DNA of 33,755 bases from the NCBI RefSeq assembly GCF_000515335.1, contig NZ_KI911563.1:2778289-2812043 (forward strand). The letters run 5' to 3'. Below are positions 27,655 through 33,755 of the stretch, piece by piece. The translations under genes and the position numbers were made by a program. The DNA comes from Cohnella panacarvi Gsoil 349 (GTDB lineage Bacteria; Bacillota; Bacilli; Paenibacillales; Paenibacillaceae). Numbering within the stretch: position 1 is the stretch's first letter; each line of letters opens with the position of its first letter. The notes below the pieces were generated by a model. The model ran no database searches. It was not told where the DNA came from and saw only the letters and a program-made list of their open reading frames with translations.

Positions 27655-28092
27655 TTACGAACGGCGTCCGCCACGCCCGCCGCGTTTGGATTCGGTGCTC
27701 TTCTTCAAGTTGGAAATCCGCTCTTCGCTGTCCTTCAGGAATTTCGAGAGCTTGTCATCGAAAGTAGCTGACCTTCCCGGTCCCTGCTTGAAGGGGCGTC
27801 CACCGCGTTCGCGCGGTCCGCGCATCGGTGCTTGTTGCATTTGTTGCTCCGGCGGTTTGTCCACGGCTTGACGAATGGATAGACCGATCTTGCCATCCTT
27901 GTCCACGTTAATGACCTTGACCGTAACCATGTCATTAATCTTCAAGTGCTCGTGAACGTCTTTCACATAGCTGTCTGCGATTTCGGAAATGTGTACGAGT
28001 CCCGTAACGCCGCCCGTCAAATCGACGAACGCTCCGAAATGCGTAATGCCGGTAACTTTTCCTTCAAGTTTGGTGCCTACTTCGATGGCCAT
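27655..28092 (-). CDS. yabR: S1 RNA-binding domain protein, YabR / general stress protein 13 type
   Basis: A small RNA-binding protein whose orthologues are described as ribosome-associated or stress proteins. The exact role is unknown. The start is the ATG giving MAIEVGTKLEGKV. A GGGAGG lies 13 bases upstream (rather far), and no closer start codon is available in frame. The further upstream extension to 28137 is rejected. The 145 residues hold one S1 domain (about 5-75, including GKVTGITHFGAFVDLTGGVTGLVHISEI and KVINVDKDGKIGLSIRQA). A flexible basic tail with RG-rich ends follows (RGPRERGGR; KRGGRGGRRS). It has its own promoter with an overlapping inverted repeat. Confidence 0.9.
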   Translation of the reverse strand: MAIEVGTKLEGKVTGITHFGAFVDLTGGVTGLVHISEIADSYVKDVHEHLKINDMVTVKVINVDKDGKIGLSIRQAVDKPPEQQMQQAPMRGPRERGGRPFKQGPGRSATFDDKLSKFLKDSEERISNLKKSTESKRGGRGGRRS

Positions 28093-28142
28093 AAAAACGG
28101 ATGTTCCTCCCTGAACATAAATGTCCCCGGACCGCATAGATC

Positions 28143-28163
28143 CGGTTATGCCGATTATAACCG
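28143..28163. promoter_or_regulatory. Inverted repeat overlapping the -10 of the S1-domain gene
   Basis: CGGTTAT-N7-ATAACCG is a perfect 7-bp inverted repeat that includes most of the -10 hexamer. Its placement is that of a repressor operator. No regulator can be named. Confidence 0.5.
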
Positions 28164-28183
28164 AGAAACGAAATCGAGGTCAA
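28154..28183 (-). promoter_or_regulatory. SigA promoter of the S1-domain gene
   Basis: On the minus strand a -35 TTGACC (28178-28183), an 18-bp spacer and a perfect -10 TATAAT (28154-28159) are present in the gap after divIC. Confidence 0.85.
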
Positions 28184-28217
28184 CCGACGCCGACCTATGC
28201 CCCTTACGCCTTCGTGC

Positions 28218-28526
28218 CTATTTAATCTCTAACGGGATCTCTCCCGGATAGCCCATTCCTTGTTCCTTGCGCGCGATCTCGCTGATATATTCCTTGTCGT
28301 GCAATTTAACGATCTCTTGCTTCAACGCTTCGGTCTGAACGTTGGCATCGGAAAGCTTCTTGGTAGCTTCTCGCAAGTCGCTCTCGCGGTCGCTGAGCGT
28401 ACCGTGTTGAGAGATCAATACGTACGCGGCCCAGCTCATGAAAATAACCATGACAAATAACAGCAGCTTCAATCGTCTGCGTACTCCCGTCATAGCCGGT
28501 GTCGTCGCCATGGTGCGAGATGACAT
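28218..28526 (-). CDS. divIC: Septum formation initiator DivIC (FtsB family)
   Basis: DivIC is a bitopic division protein that forms a complex with FtsL and DivIB at the septum. The 102 residues have a short basic cytoplasmic N-terminus, one transmembrane helix (about 20-40, LKLLLFVMVIFMSWAAYVLI) and an extracellular coiled coil (about 45-80, SDRESDLREATKKLSDANVQTEALKQEIVKL). The family-typical KEYISEIARKEQGMGYPGEI follows. A strong AAAGGAGG lies 7 bases upstream of the ATG. It sits between yabQ and the S1-domain gene, as in B. subtilis. Confidence 0.95.
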   Translation of the reverse strand: MSSRTMATTPAMTGVRRRLKLLLFVMVIFMSWAAYVLISQHGTLSDRESDLREATKKLSDANVQTEALKQEIVKLHDKEYISEIARKEQGMGYPGEIPLEIK

Positions 28527-28550
28527 GCCGATGCCTCCTTTCTAGCGAAC

Positions 28551-28556
28551 ATTATA
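28551..28556 (-). promoter_or_regulatory. Extended -10 promoter of divIC
   Basis: On the minus strand a perfect TATAAT is preceded by TGC, giving an extended -10 (TGNTATAAT). No good -35 is visible at the right distance. It lies 25 bp upstream of the divIC start, in the gap after yabQ. Confidence 0.6.
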
Positions 28557-28630
28557 GCATAGATTCATTTGACGGAAATATCCTTCTAACGATGCAATTC
28601 CCATCGGGACGCTGTCGAAACGTGATTTGT

Positions 28631-29224
28631 TCATTTTTTCCCGCGGAATACGTGAACGATCTCTCGCCACTTGCCCTTCGCCTTCCGCCACGTCCGCACG
28701 ATCGGCTCGAACTTCCTCCTGACCGGAAGCAGCTTCGCCCATAACCATCCGAACAACGCCGAAAGCGGCTTGTACATCAGCTTTCCGGTCCAGAGCAGCA
28801 GCGCCGCCGTTACGATGAATAGGATATCTAGCATTTTGGCAAGTAGACGGACAATCCATTTCAGAGGTTTGAAAGCCAGCGAATCGCTTATGCGCCACAC
28901 AAGCTTGAACAGTTGCTGAACCTTCTCGAACAGCCAGCCCGAGACTTTAGCGACCGTGCCGCTGAATAGGCCGAAATAACCGGTAACGCCGATTCCGAGT
29001 CCTAGGAAAACGTACATTCTCACTTCCCCGTGATTATGGTTCAGGAGGAGGCTGAACACCGCGAACGTCGCCGCCGCCCAATAGACGACGTCGAGTCCCG
29101 GCAGCAGCCAGCGGGCCACATGAAACCGATGCGTCGCAACCCGGTAGACGTCGAACGCGGTACCCATCGCGAGCCCGCACAGGATCATGGCCCCGATCGT
29201 CGAGAACTGGGACGCCGTGCTCAT
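28631..29224 (-). CDS. yabQ: Spore cortex biosynthesis membrane protein YabQ
   Basis: YabQ is a sporulation membrane protein required for spore cortex formation in B. subtilis, made in the mother cell. The start is the ATG overlapping the yabP stop as ATGA (29221-29224), giving 197 residues. The frame is open further upstream within yabP and that part is discarded. About four hydrophobic segments are visible (IGAMILCGLAMGTAFDVY; LPGLDVVYWAAATFAVFSLLL; MYVFLGLGIGVTGYFGLF; ILFIVTAALLLW). A basic C-terminal tail rich in Lys and Arg follows. The yabP-yabQ pair is translationally coupled. Confidence 0.92.
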   Translation of the reverse strand: MSTASQFSTIGAMILCGLAMGTAFDVYRVATHRFHVARWLLPGLDVVYWAAATFAVFSLLLNHNHGEVRMYVFLGLGIGVTGYFGLFSGTVAKVSGWLFEKVQQLFKLVWRISDSLAFKPLKWIVRLLAKMLDILFIVTAALLLWTGKLMYKPLSALFGWLWAKLLPVRRKFEPIVRTWRKAKGKWREIVHVFRGKK

Positions 29225-29502
29225 TTGAACAGCTTCCCGAACAAACCTTTCGATTTGTTCCCGGTCTGGCCGTCCAAATAGATCAGGGAATGAATCGATC
29301 CCTCGATCGATACGAGCTTCTGCTCCAAGCTCAAGTTCTTCATATGCAACTGTTGGCCGCGCACGGTCAGAAACCCGCACTCGGTCTCCAGCAGAAACTC
29401 TTCGGTATCGAAGCTCTCGACGTTGTTAACCCCGGTTATATCCAGCGATTTGCGGTTCAGCATGCGAATTTCCTGGTGCTTGCCGCCCTTCCCGTGTTCC
29501 AT
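29221..29502 (-). CDS. yabP: Sporulation protein YabP
   Basis: YabP is a small sporulation protein of the mother-cell programme, usually paired with YabQ. The molecular function is not established. The 93 residues carry the family core RKSLDITGVNNVESFDTEEF with LLETECGFLTVRGQQLHMKNL and EGSIHSLIY. The ATG is preceded by a G-run, and this run can pair with a C-run upstream, so translation may be restrained by structure. A SigE promoter is expected from the family, but I see no convincing one. Confidence 0.92.
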   Translation of the reverse strand: MEHGKGGKHQEIRMLNRKSLDITGVNNVESFDTEEFLLETECGFLTVRGQQLHMKNLSLEQKLVSIEGSIHSLIYLDGQTGNKSKGLFGKLFK

Positions 29503-29507
29503 GGCGC

Positions 29508-29543
29508 GTCCCCCCCAGCATTTAAGACTAGCTTATGGGGGAC
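29508..29543 (-). promoter_or_regulatory. Hairpin that can mask the yabP ribosome binding site
   Basis: On the minus strand GTCCCCC (537-543 end) can pair with GGGGGAC (508-514 end) across a 22-nt loop. The G-rich arm is the only candidate Shine-Dalgarno for yabP, 5-13 bases before its ATG. A further inverted repeat (TCTTAG-GTT-CTAAGA) lies just upstream near 29551-29565. Confidence 0.5.
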
Positions 29544-29566
29544 AGGCAATTCTTAGAACCTAAGAG

Positions 29567-30637
29567 TTAGCCACGGATGAGGACGCAGACCGGCTTGCTG
29601 ACCGCGATTTCGGAGCCCGCGTAGACGGGTAAGCCCGAGACCGGCTCGATTTGAAAAAGGACGACATTGTTCGACTCTTGATTCGCCGCGAGCAGCCACC
29701 GGCCGTTCGGCGTAATCGCGAAGTTGCGCGGAGTCTTGCCCCTGGTGGACACGTGGCCCGCGCCGCGAAGCGCCAGCGTCTGATCGTCCACCGCGAAAAT
29801 CGCGAGGCTGTCATGGCCCCGATTGGAGGCGTAAACGAAGCGCCCGTCCGGGGAGACGACGATCTCGGCACCGGTGTTCTCGCCTTTGAAGGATGCCGGC
29901 AGCATCGGCAAGCTCTCCTGCCTGACCAGCTTCCCCGGCTCCGAATAGTCGAGGCGAGTAACGGTGTTGTCCAGCTCGTTCAGAACATAAGCAGCTCTGC
30001 CGGACGGATGAAACTTCATATGCCGCGGTCCCGCGCCGGGCTCGAGGCCGACGGCGTCATGAATCGCCCATTCGTTCTTGTCCGCGTCGAGCGCGTATAC
30101 CATGATCTTGTCCATCCCGAGATCGGGTACGAACAAATACCGGCCATCCGGGCTGAACGCTGCGGAATGCGGATGCGGCGCCTCTTGGCGAGCTTCGTTC
30201 GGACCGGTGCCCGAATGGCGGAACCGGACGTGCACGGCATTCGGGATCCCTTGGGAGTCCACCGGATACACGACAACCGATGCCCCGTTGTAATTCGCCG
30301 CGGCCAGCCATCGCTCGCTCGGGTCGAGCATCAGGAAGCACGGGTGCGCGCCGAGCGTCGGATGCGACATCGCTTCTTGCAACGAAACGCCTTCTTCCTC
30401 GATGAGGAAGGTGACGAGCTCTCCGCCGGGCTGTCCGTTCAGCGTCTCGACTTCGCTAACCGCATGCAGGTATCGTCCCGCTTGATCCATCGTCAGGAAC
30501 GAAGGATTTTCGATGCCGGTGAACTCCGCGACCTTCCCGAGCATAGCCGTGTCTTGATCGAGCTGCAGGTGGGTAATGCCGACTTCTTCGGCGCTGCCGT
30601 AAGCGCCGATCCAAATTTCAATCGGGTCTGCCATCAT
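29567..30637 (-). CDS. Lactonase-family beta-propeller protein (6-phosphogluconolactonase type)
   Basis: A seven-bladed propeller of the YbhE/YkgB lactonase family. Members hydrolyse 6-phosphogluconolactone in the pentose phosphate pathway, but the substrate here is unproven. The 356 residues show WIGAYGSAEEVGI at the start, NPSFLTMDQAGRYLHAVSE, ANYNGASVVVYPV, the family-typical HPHSAAFSPDGRYLFVPDLGMDKI, GPRHMKFHPSGRAAYVLNELDNTVT, ASNRGHDSLAIF and TPRNFAITPNGRWLLAANQESNNV. Two adjacent ATG codons can serve as start. AGGAG lies 5 and 8 bases upstream respectively. The gene interrupts the yabO-yabP order known from B. subtilis, so it is a lineage-specific insertion into a conserved cluster. It ends 64 bp before yabP with no terminator. 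Confidence 0.9.
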   Translation of the reverse strand: MMADPIEIWIGAYGSAEEVGITHLQLDQDTAMLGKVAEFTGIENPSFLTMDQAGRYLHAVSEVETLNGQPGGELVTFLIEEEGVSLQEAMSHPTLGAHPCFLMLDPSERWLAAANYNGASVVVYPVDSQGIPNAVHVRFRHSGTGPNEARQEAPHPHSAAFSPDGRYLFVPDLGMDKIMVYALDADKNEWAIHDAVGLEPGAGPRHMKFHPSGRAAYVLNELDNTVTRLDYSEPGKLVRQESLPMLPASFKGENTGAEIVVSPDGRFVYASNRGHDSLAIFAVDDQTLALRGAGHVSTRGKTPRNFAITPNGRWLLAANQESNNVVLFQIEPVSGLPVYAGSEIAVSKPVCVLIRG

Positions 30638-30751
30638 TCATGCTCCTTCCTATTGCCTTGCTGTGCTAGTAAAACATACAACTCATTTCGGCTAAAATCC
30701 TGCTTGAAGCGTTCGTCCGGACAAAATCAGTTGTAGGTTCTACGAATTCGA

Positions 30752-30781
30752 CAAAAAACAAAAGACCGCCCGCAGGCGGTA
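30752..30781 (-). terminator. Rho-independent terminator after rqcP
   Basis: On the minus strand ACCGCC-TGCG-GGCGGT is followed by CTTTTGTTTTTT. It ends the hup-rqcP transcript and separates it from the lactonase gene. The region 30638-30751 upstream of the lactonase shows no clear promoter. Confidence 0.9.
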
Positions 30782-30818
30782 CCGAACTACTTAGACTAAA
30801 AGGTGCGGCTTCAGGCGG

Positions 30819-31097
30819 CTACGAGAACAGATCGTCCTCTCTCTTGCGCGCTTCTTCCTTCAGCACCGTATACATGCCCTCGACGTCTTCCTTGCGCGTC
30901 GATTCGCTAAGCTTCTCCACCTTGACCGTCAGCGTCCGTTGCCCGAACTGAACGTCGAGCACGTCCCCGACCTTAATCGTCGCGCTCGGCTTAGCCTCTT
31001 TACCGTTCAGAAGGACGCGCCCTTGATCGGACACGTCCTTCGCGACGGTGCGGCGCTTAATGAGCCGCGACACCTTCAGAAATTTATCCAGGCGCAT
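30819..31097 (-). CDS. rqcP: S4-domain RNA-binding protein RqcP (YabO)
   Basis: RqcP works with RqcH in ribosome-associated quality control, stabilising the tRNA during C-terminal alanine tailing of stalled chains on the 50S subunit. The 92 residues are an S4 domain at the N-terminus (MRLDKFLKVSRLIKRRTVAKDVSDQGRVLLNGKEAKPSATIKVGD) followed by a short acidic and basic tail. It starts 3 bp after the hup stop and has no recognisable Shine-Dalgarno, so it probably depends on coupling to hup. Small heat-shock paralogues (Hsp15) are similar, but the mazG-hup neighbourhood supports RqcP. Confidence 0.94.
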   Translation of the reverse strand: MRLDKFLKVSRLIKRRTVAKDVSDQGRVLLNGKEAKPSATIKVGDVLDVQFGQRTLTVKVEKLSESTRKEDVEGMYTVLKEEARKREDDLFS

Positions 31098-31100
31098 GAA

Positions 31101-31373
31101 TTACTTAACAGCGTCTTTCAGCTTGTTGCCTGCTTTGAACGCAGGAACTTTGGAAGCTGGGATCGTGATGGATTTGCCCGTTTGCGGATTGCGGCCGACG
31201 CGGCCGGAACGACTGCGCGTTTCGAACGTGCCGAAGCCGATCAGTTGAACTTTGTCGCCTTTAGCGAGTGCGTCCGTAACTTCGCCGAGGAAGCCGTTCA
31301 GTACGGATTCTACGTCTTTCTTCGTCAAGCCGCTTTTGTCTGCGATGTTGTTGATCAGATCGGTTTTGTTCAT
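31101..31373 (-). CDS. hup: DNA-binding protein HU
   Basis: HU is a nucleoid protein that binds and bends DNA as a dimer. The 90 residues match the family exactly: MNKTDLINNIADKSGLTKKD, the core LIGFGTFETRSRSGRVGRNPQTGK with the DNA-gripping arm, the conserved Pro in NPQTG, and ITIPASKVPAFKAGNKLKDAVK. A strong AGGAGG lies 9 bases upstream. In B. subtilis hbs is elsewhere. Placement between mazG and yabO is typical of some other Bacillales. Confidence 0.98.
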   Translation of the reverse strand: MNKTDLINNIADKSGLTKKDVESVLNGFLGEVTDALAKGDKVQLIGFGTFETRSRSGRVGRNPQTGKSITIPASKVPAFKAGNKLKDAVK

Positions 31374-31593
31374 AGTACTATTCCTCCTAATAATTTGTAC
31401 ATTGACTTCGTTCCGCGCATAGCGTGAAGCCGCCGGACGCTTGTTGTTTAAAACACGATGAATACTATTCTGTTCATTGCTAAAAAAATCCTGCCGAACA
31501 ATTAAAAAAAATCGCGAAATAGGTAGAAAGTACGTGAAATTCGTCGGTTTTTACAAAATATTTAGGTAAACTTTACCTTATATGAGTCGTCTG
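31374..31593 (-). promoter_or_regulatory. AT-rich upstream region of hup with a palindrome
   Basis: This 220-bp gap between mazG and hup is far more AT-rich than its surroundings, with several runs of seven or eight A or T. A perfect inverted repeat AGGTAAA-C-TTTACCT lies at 31564-31578. It has too short a loop for a terminator and looks more like an operator. I could not fix one convincing promoter in it, although hup surely needs one. Confidence 0.45.
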
Positions 31594-33069
31594 CTATCTG
31601 CTTTTGGCTTCCTGCCACCACGATTCCATCTCTGACAAGCTAGTATCTCCGAAGGTTCTGCCGCTTATACGCAGTTGCTCTTCGATGTAACGGAACCGTT
31701 TCGCAAACTTGCGGTTCGTGCCCGCAAGCGCCTCTTCCGGATCGACCTTGAGAAAACGGGACGCGTTCACGACGGCGAACAGAAGGTCGCCCAATTCGTC
31801 CTGCTGACGCTCGCGGCTCTCGTTCTCGGAAGCTTGGCGAAGCTCCGCGAGCTCCTCCTCGATTTTGTCGAATACGCCGCTTAGGTCCGGCCAATCGAAG
31901 CCGACGCCGGCCGCCTTCTTCTGCTGCTTGTGCGCGCGCGGCAGCGCCGGAAGGTCCTTCGGGATGCCGTCGAGGATCGAGGCGCGTTCCTCGCGCCCTT
32001 TGCGCTTCTTCTCCTCGGCTTTCATCTGCTCCCAGTTGCGAAGCGCTTCTTCGGCATCCTGCGCGTTCTCGCCCCCGAAGACGTGGGGATGGCGGAAGAT
32101 CAGCTTGTCGTTCAGCTCGGCCAGCACGTCGAAGACGTCGAACGTTCCGACCTCTTCCTCCATCTGGCTATGCAGCAGCACCTGCAGAACGACGTCCCCG
32201 AACTCTTCCTTCATGCCGTCCGGATCGTCGTTGTCGAGCGCTTCGACGGCTTCGTACGTCTCTTCGATGAAGTTCTTGCGAATCGATAGATGCGTTTGCT
32301 CCCGATCCCATGGACAGCCCTCGGGGCTGCGCAGCACGGCGACGATCTCGTGCAGCCGTTCGAACGAGCGGCGGCGCAGCTTGTCGTCTTGGCTCGCCGG
32401 CACGTACACGAGCATTAAGTTGCCGTAATCCTGTTGGCGGTCGAGCTCGTGAAGCGGCACCGTGCGGATCGATTCCTTCCCGGGCACGCCGAGCGCTTGC
32501 CCGATCGTGACAGGGTGATCGTCAGGGTAGACGCCCATGAGCGCCAGCTTGACGTCCGATGCGGTGTAGGCATCGTACACTTGTCCGATGACGGTGTGCA
32601 GGCGCGGACGCAGCATCTCGCGCGTCAGCTCGGAGGCGTCGAGCAGCTGGAAGCCTTCGATCGGATCGAAGCCGAGCTGCGAGAACGCTTGGTCGAGGAA
32701 GCTTTCTCCGCCGACAATGGTTAACGAGATGCCGCGCTCCGGCGCTCTAGCGCGCAGAAGCTGAACGGCGCGTTCGGCGACCATCGGATGGCCGGGCACC
32801 GCATAGACGATCGTCTCGTCCGGGTACTCCGCCGCAAGCGACAGCAGGCTGTTCGCGATCGCTTCGTACACGTCTTCGAAGTGTTGATGCTGCTCGTAGT
32901 AAGGATCGAAAGATATAAAATCGATATCCCGTTTGCTCAGGTCGGCGACCGCCGGATGATCGGACGTTCGGACATAGCGACGCGAGGCGTTCTCTAGCGT
33001 CTTCAGCACGCCGAGCGTCAGTTGGTCTTCTCCGCCGGAACCGAGTCCGACGACCGTAATAGATGGCAT
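31594..33069 (-). CDS. mazG: Two-domain MazG nucleotide pyrophosphohydrolase with tetrapyrrole-methylase-like domain (YabN)
   Basis: The N-terminal part (about residues 1-220: ITVVGLGSGGEDQLTLGVL, VYAVPGHPMVAERAVQLL, TIVGGESFLDQAF) has the fold of SAM-dependent tetrapyrrole methylases. The C-terminal part (about 245-490) is MazG, which hydrolyses nucleoside triphosphates to monophosphates and cleans the nucleotide pool. MazG motifs are visible: LRSPEGCPWDREQTHLSI, EETYEAVEAL, EEFGDVVLQVLLHSQM, and in the second half EEELAELRQA and DELGDLLFAVVN. This fusion is the standard YabN arrangement in Bacillales. The methylase-like domain has no proven activity. It starts 9 bp after the upstream gene. 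Confidence 0.95.
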   Translation of the reverse strand: MPSITVVGLGSGGEDQLTLGVLKTLENASRRYVRTSDHPAVADLSKRDIDFISFDPYYEQHQHFEDVYEAIANSLLSLAAEYPDETIVYAVPGHPMVAERAVQLLRARAPERGISLTIVGGESFLDQAFSQLGFDPIEGFQLLDASELTREMLRPRLHTVIGQVYDAYTASDVKLALMGVYPDDHPVTIGQALGVPGKESIRTVPLHELDRQQDYGNLMLVYVPASQDDKLRRRSFERLHEIVAVLRSPEGCPWDREQTHLSIRKNFIEETYEAVEALDNDDPDGMKEEFGDVVLQVLLHSQMEEEVGTFDVFDVLAELNDKLIFRHPHVFGGENAQDAEEALRNWEQMKAEEKKRKGREERASILDGIPKDLPALPRAHKQQKKAAGVGFDWPDLSGVFDKIEEELAELRQASENESRERQQDELGDLLFAVVNASRFLKVDPEEALAGTNRKFAKRFRYIEEQLRISGRTFGDTSLSEMESWWQEAKSR

Positions 33070-33078
33070 CGTATAAGG

Positions 33079-33755
33079 TCATCCTTCCTTGGATAGGTTG
33101 CGTTTGGTTGCCGCAGTATGTATGCGCTGCAGCCAGGCGTCGACGCGGGTGCCGGAGATACCCGGCAGCTCGCGCCATTCGCGAGGAGCGACGGCGCCGA
33201 AGGCGACGAGCGCCGCTGCGAATACGGCGGCGCCTAGCGCGATGCCCGGCAGGGCAGTGAGCAGCGCCGCCGCGCGCGCGGGCAGGGCGCCGGTCAGGGC
33301 GCCTAGCGCGAGCGCTGTTGCCGCGACCGCCGCCGCCATCGCGGCGAGCGCAGCGGCCGAGCGCCACGCGACGTCTAGGCGCGGGGCGGGCAGGTTTACG
33401 CGCTGGCGCAAGCTCAGCGCGTTGAGCAGGGCCGCGGCGCCGAAGGCAGCGGCCAGGGCGGCGGCGGCGCCGCGTATGCCATACGCGGGGACGAGCACCG
33501 CGTTGAGCGTGAGCTTGAAGAGCGCGGCGGCGGCCAGGTTGACGGCAGGCGAGCGCATGTCGCCGAGCCCTTGCAGGAGCGCCGAGCTTACCGCTTGCAG
33601 CGTGCCGAAGGCAGCGGCGGTGGCGATAATCGCCATGGCGCCCGTGCCGAGGTCGTCAGAGAACAGCGACACGTTGATCGGTCTAGCCAACACAGCCAAG
33701 CCTGCAGCGGCCGCCGTTCCGAACCACCAAGCGATGCGGCCCGCCATCACGGCTC
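33079..33755 (-). CDS. C-terminal part of a polysaccharide biosynthesis/flippase-type membrane protein (YabM/SpoVB-like), cut by the window edge
   Basis: About 225 residues remain and the frame is open to the edge. The product is very hydrophobic, with about six transmembrane segments, and contains FGTLQAVSSALLQGLGDMRSPAVNLAAAALFKLTLNAVLVPAYGIRGAAAA. The LQGLGDMRSP/LFKLTLN stretch is typical of the MOP-superfamily flippases (SpoVB, YabM, MurJ relatives) that move lipid-linked sugars. B. subtilis yabM precedes yabN, which fits. The segment is strikingly Ala-rich and GC-rich compared with its neighbours. An ATG at 33750 is internal and not a start. Confidence 0.85.
   Translation of the reverse strand, partial: AVMAGRIAWWFGTAAAAGLAVLARPINVSLFSDDLGTGAMAIIATAAAFGTLQAVSSALLQGLGDMRSPAVNLAAAALFKLTLNAVLVPAYGIRGAAAALAAAFGAAALLNALSLRQRVNLPAPRLDVAWRSAAALAAMAAAVAATALALGALTGALPARAAALLTALPGIALGAAVFAAALVAFGAVAPREWRELPGISGTRVDAWLQRIHTAATKRNLSKEG

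Noticed and set aside
30766..30795. T-box-like GGTACCGCC motif near the rqcP terminator
   Set aside because: It lacks the T-box core sequence and specifier structure, and lies at the end of a transcript, not before an amino-acid gene.

Overview
This window looks like a chromosomal segment of an endospore-forming member of the Bacillales, most likely Paenibacillaceae (Paenibacillus or Cohnella type). I base that on the sporulation genes spoIIE, yabP and yabQ, strong GGAGG-type ribosome binding sites, moderately high GC, and a gene order that follows the Bacillus subtilis yabM-to-lysS region beside the origin. The genus is an inference. Every gene I can support lies on the minus strand, so transcription runs from the right edge to the left.

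From right to left (transcription order): the C-terminal part of a membrane flippase-like protein (yabM type), mazG/yabN, hup (HU) and rqcP/yabO, ending at a terminator. Next come a lactonase gene not present at this place in B. subtilis, yabP-yabQ, divIC, and an S1-domain gene (yabR type) with its own promoter and terminator. A 1.65-kb gene-free stretch follows, holding a large palindrome array and a hexanucleotide microsatellite. Then come spoIIE with a Spo0A-type promoter, a GNAT acetyltransferase, yabS (VWA), yabT (kinase), tilS, hpt and ftsH with a terminator. A second small palindrome element separates this from nadA-nadB-nadC-coaX-hslO-prsA-like, followed by cysK with its own promoter, operator-like palindrome and terminator. 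A third palindrome element precedes the folate operon pabB-pabA-pabC-folP-folB-folK-dusB. After that come greA, with a consensus promoter and long leader, and lysS. The left edge is the promoter and leader of an rRNA operon whose 16S gene should begin just outside the window.

The genes are mostly housekeeping. They cover folate, NAD, CoA and cysteine synthesis, tRNA modification and charging, protein quality control (FtsH, Hsp33, PrsA-like, RqcP), nucleotide salvage and cleaning, cell division and sporulation. Tight 4-bp ATGA overlaps (pabB/pabA, pabA/pabC, pabC/folP, nadC/coaX, yabP/yabQ) show translational coupling.

The most unusual content is non-coding. Three intergenic loci (8.7, 16.6 and 26.4 kb) carry arrays of short palindromes laid out as A-A-B-C with nearly the same centre spacing (about 50, 60, 50 bp). 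The palindrome is the AATAAC...GTTATT type at two loci and a different one (ACCTGC...GCAGGT) at the third. All three have the same orientation and sit between the terminator of one transcription unit and the start of the next.
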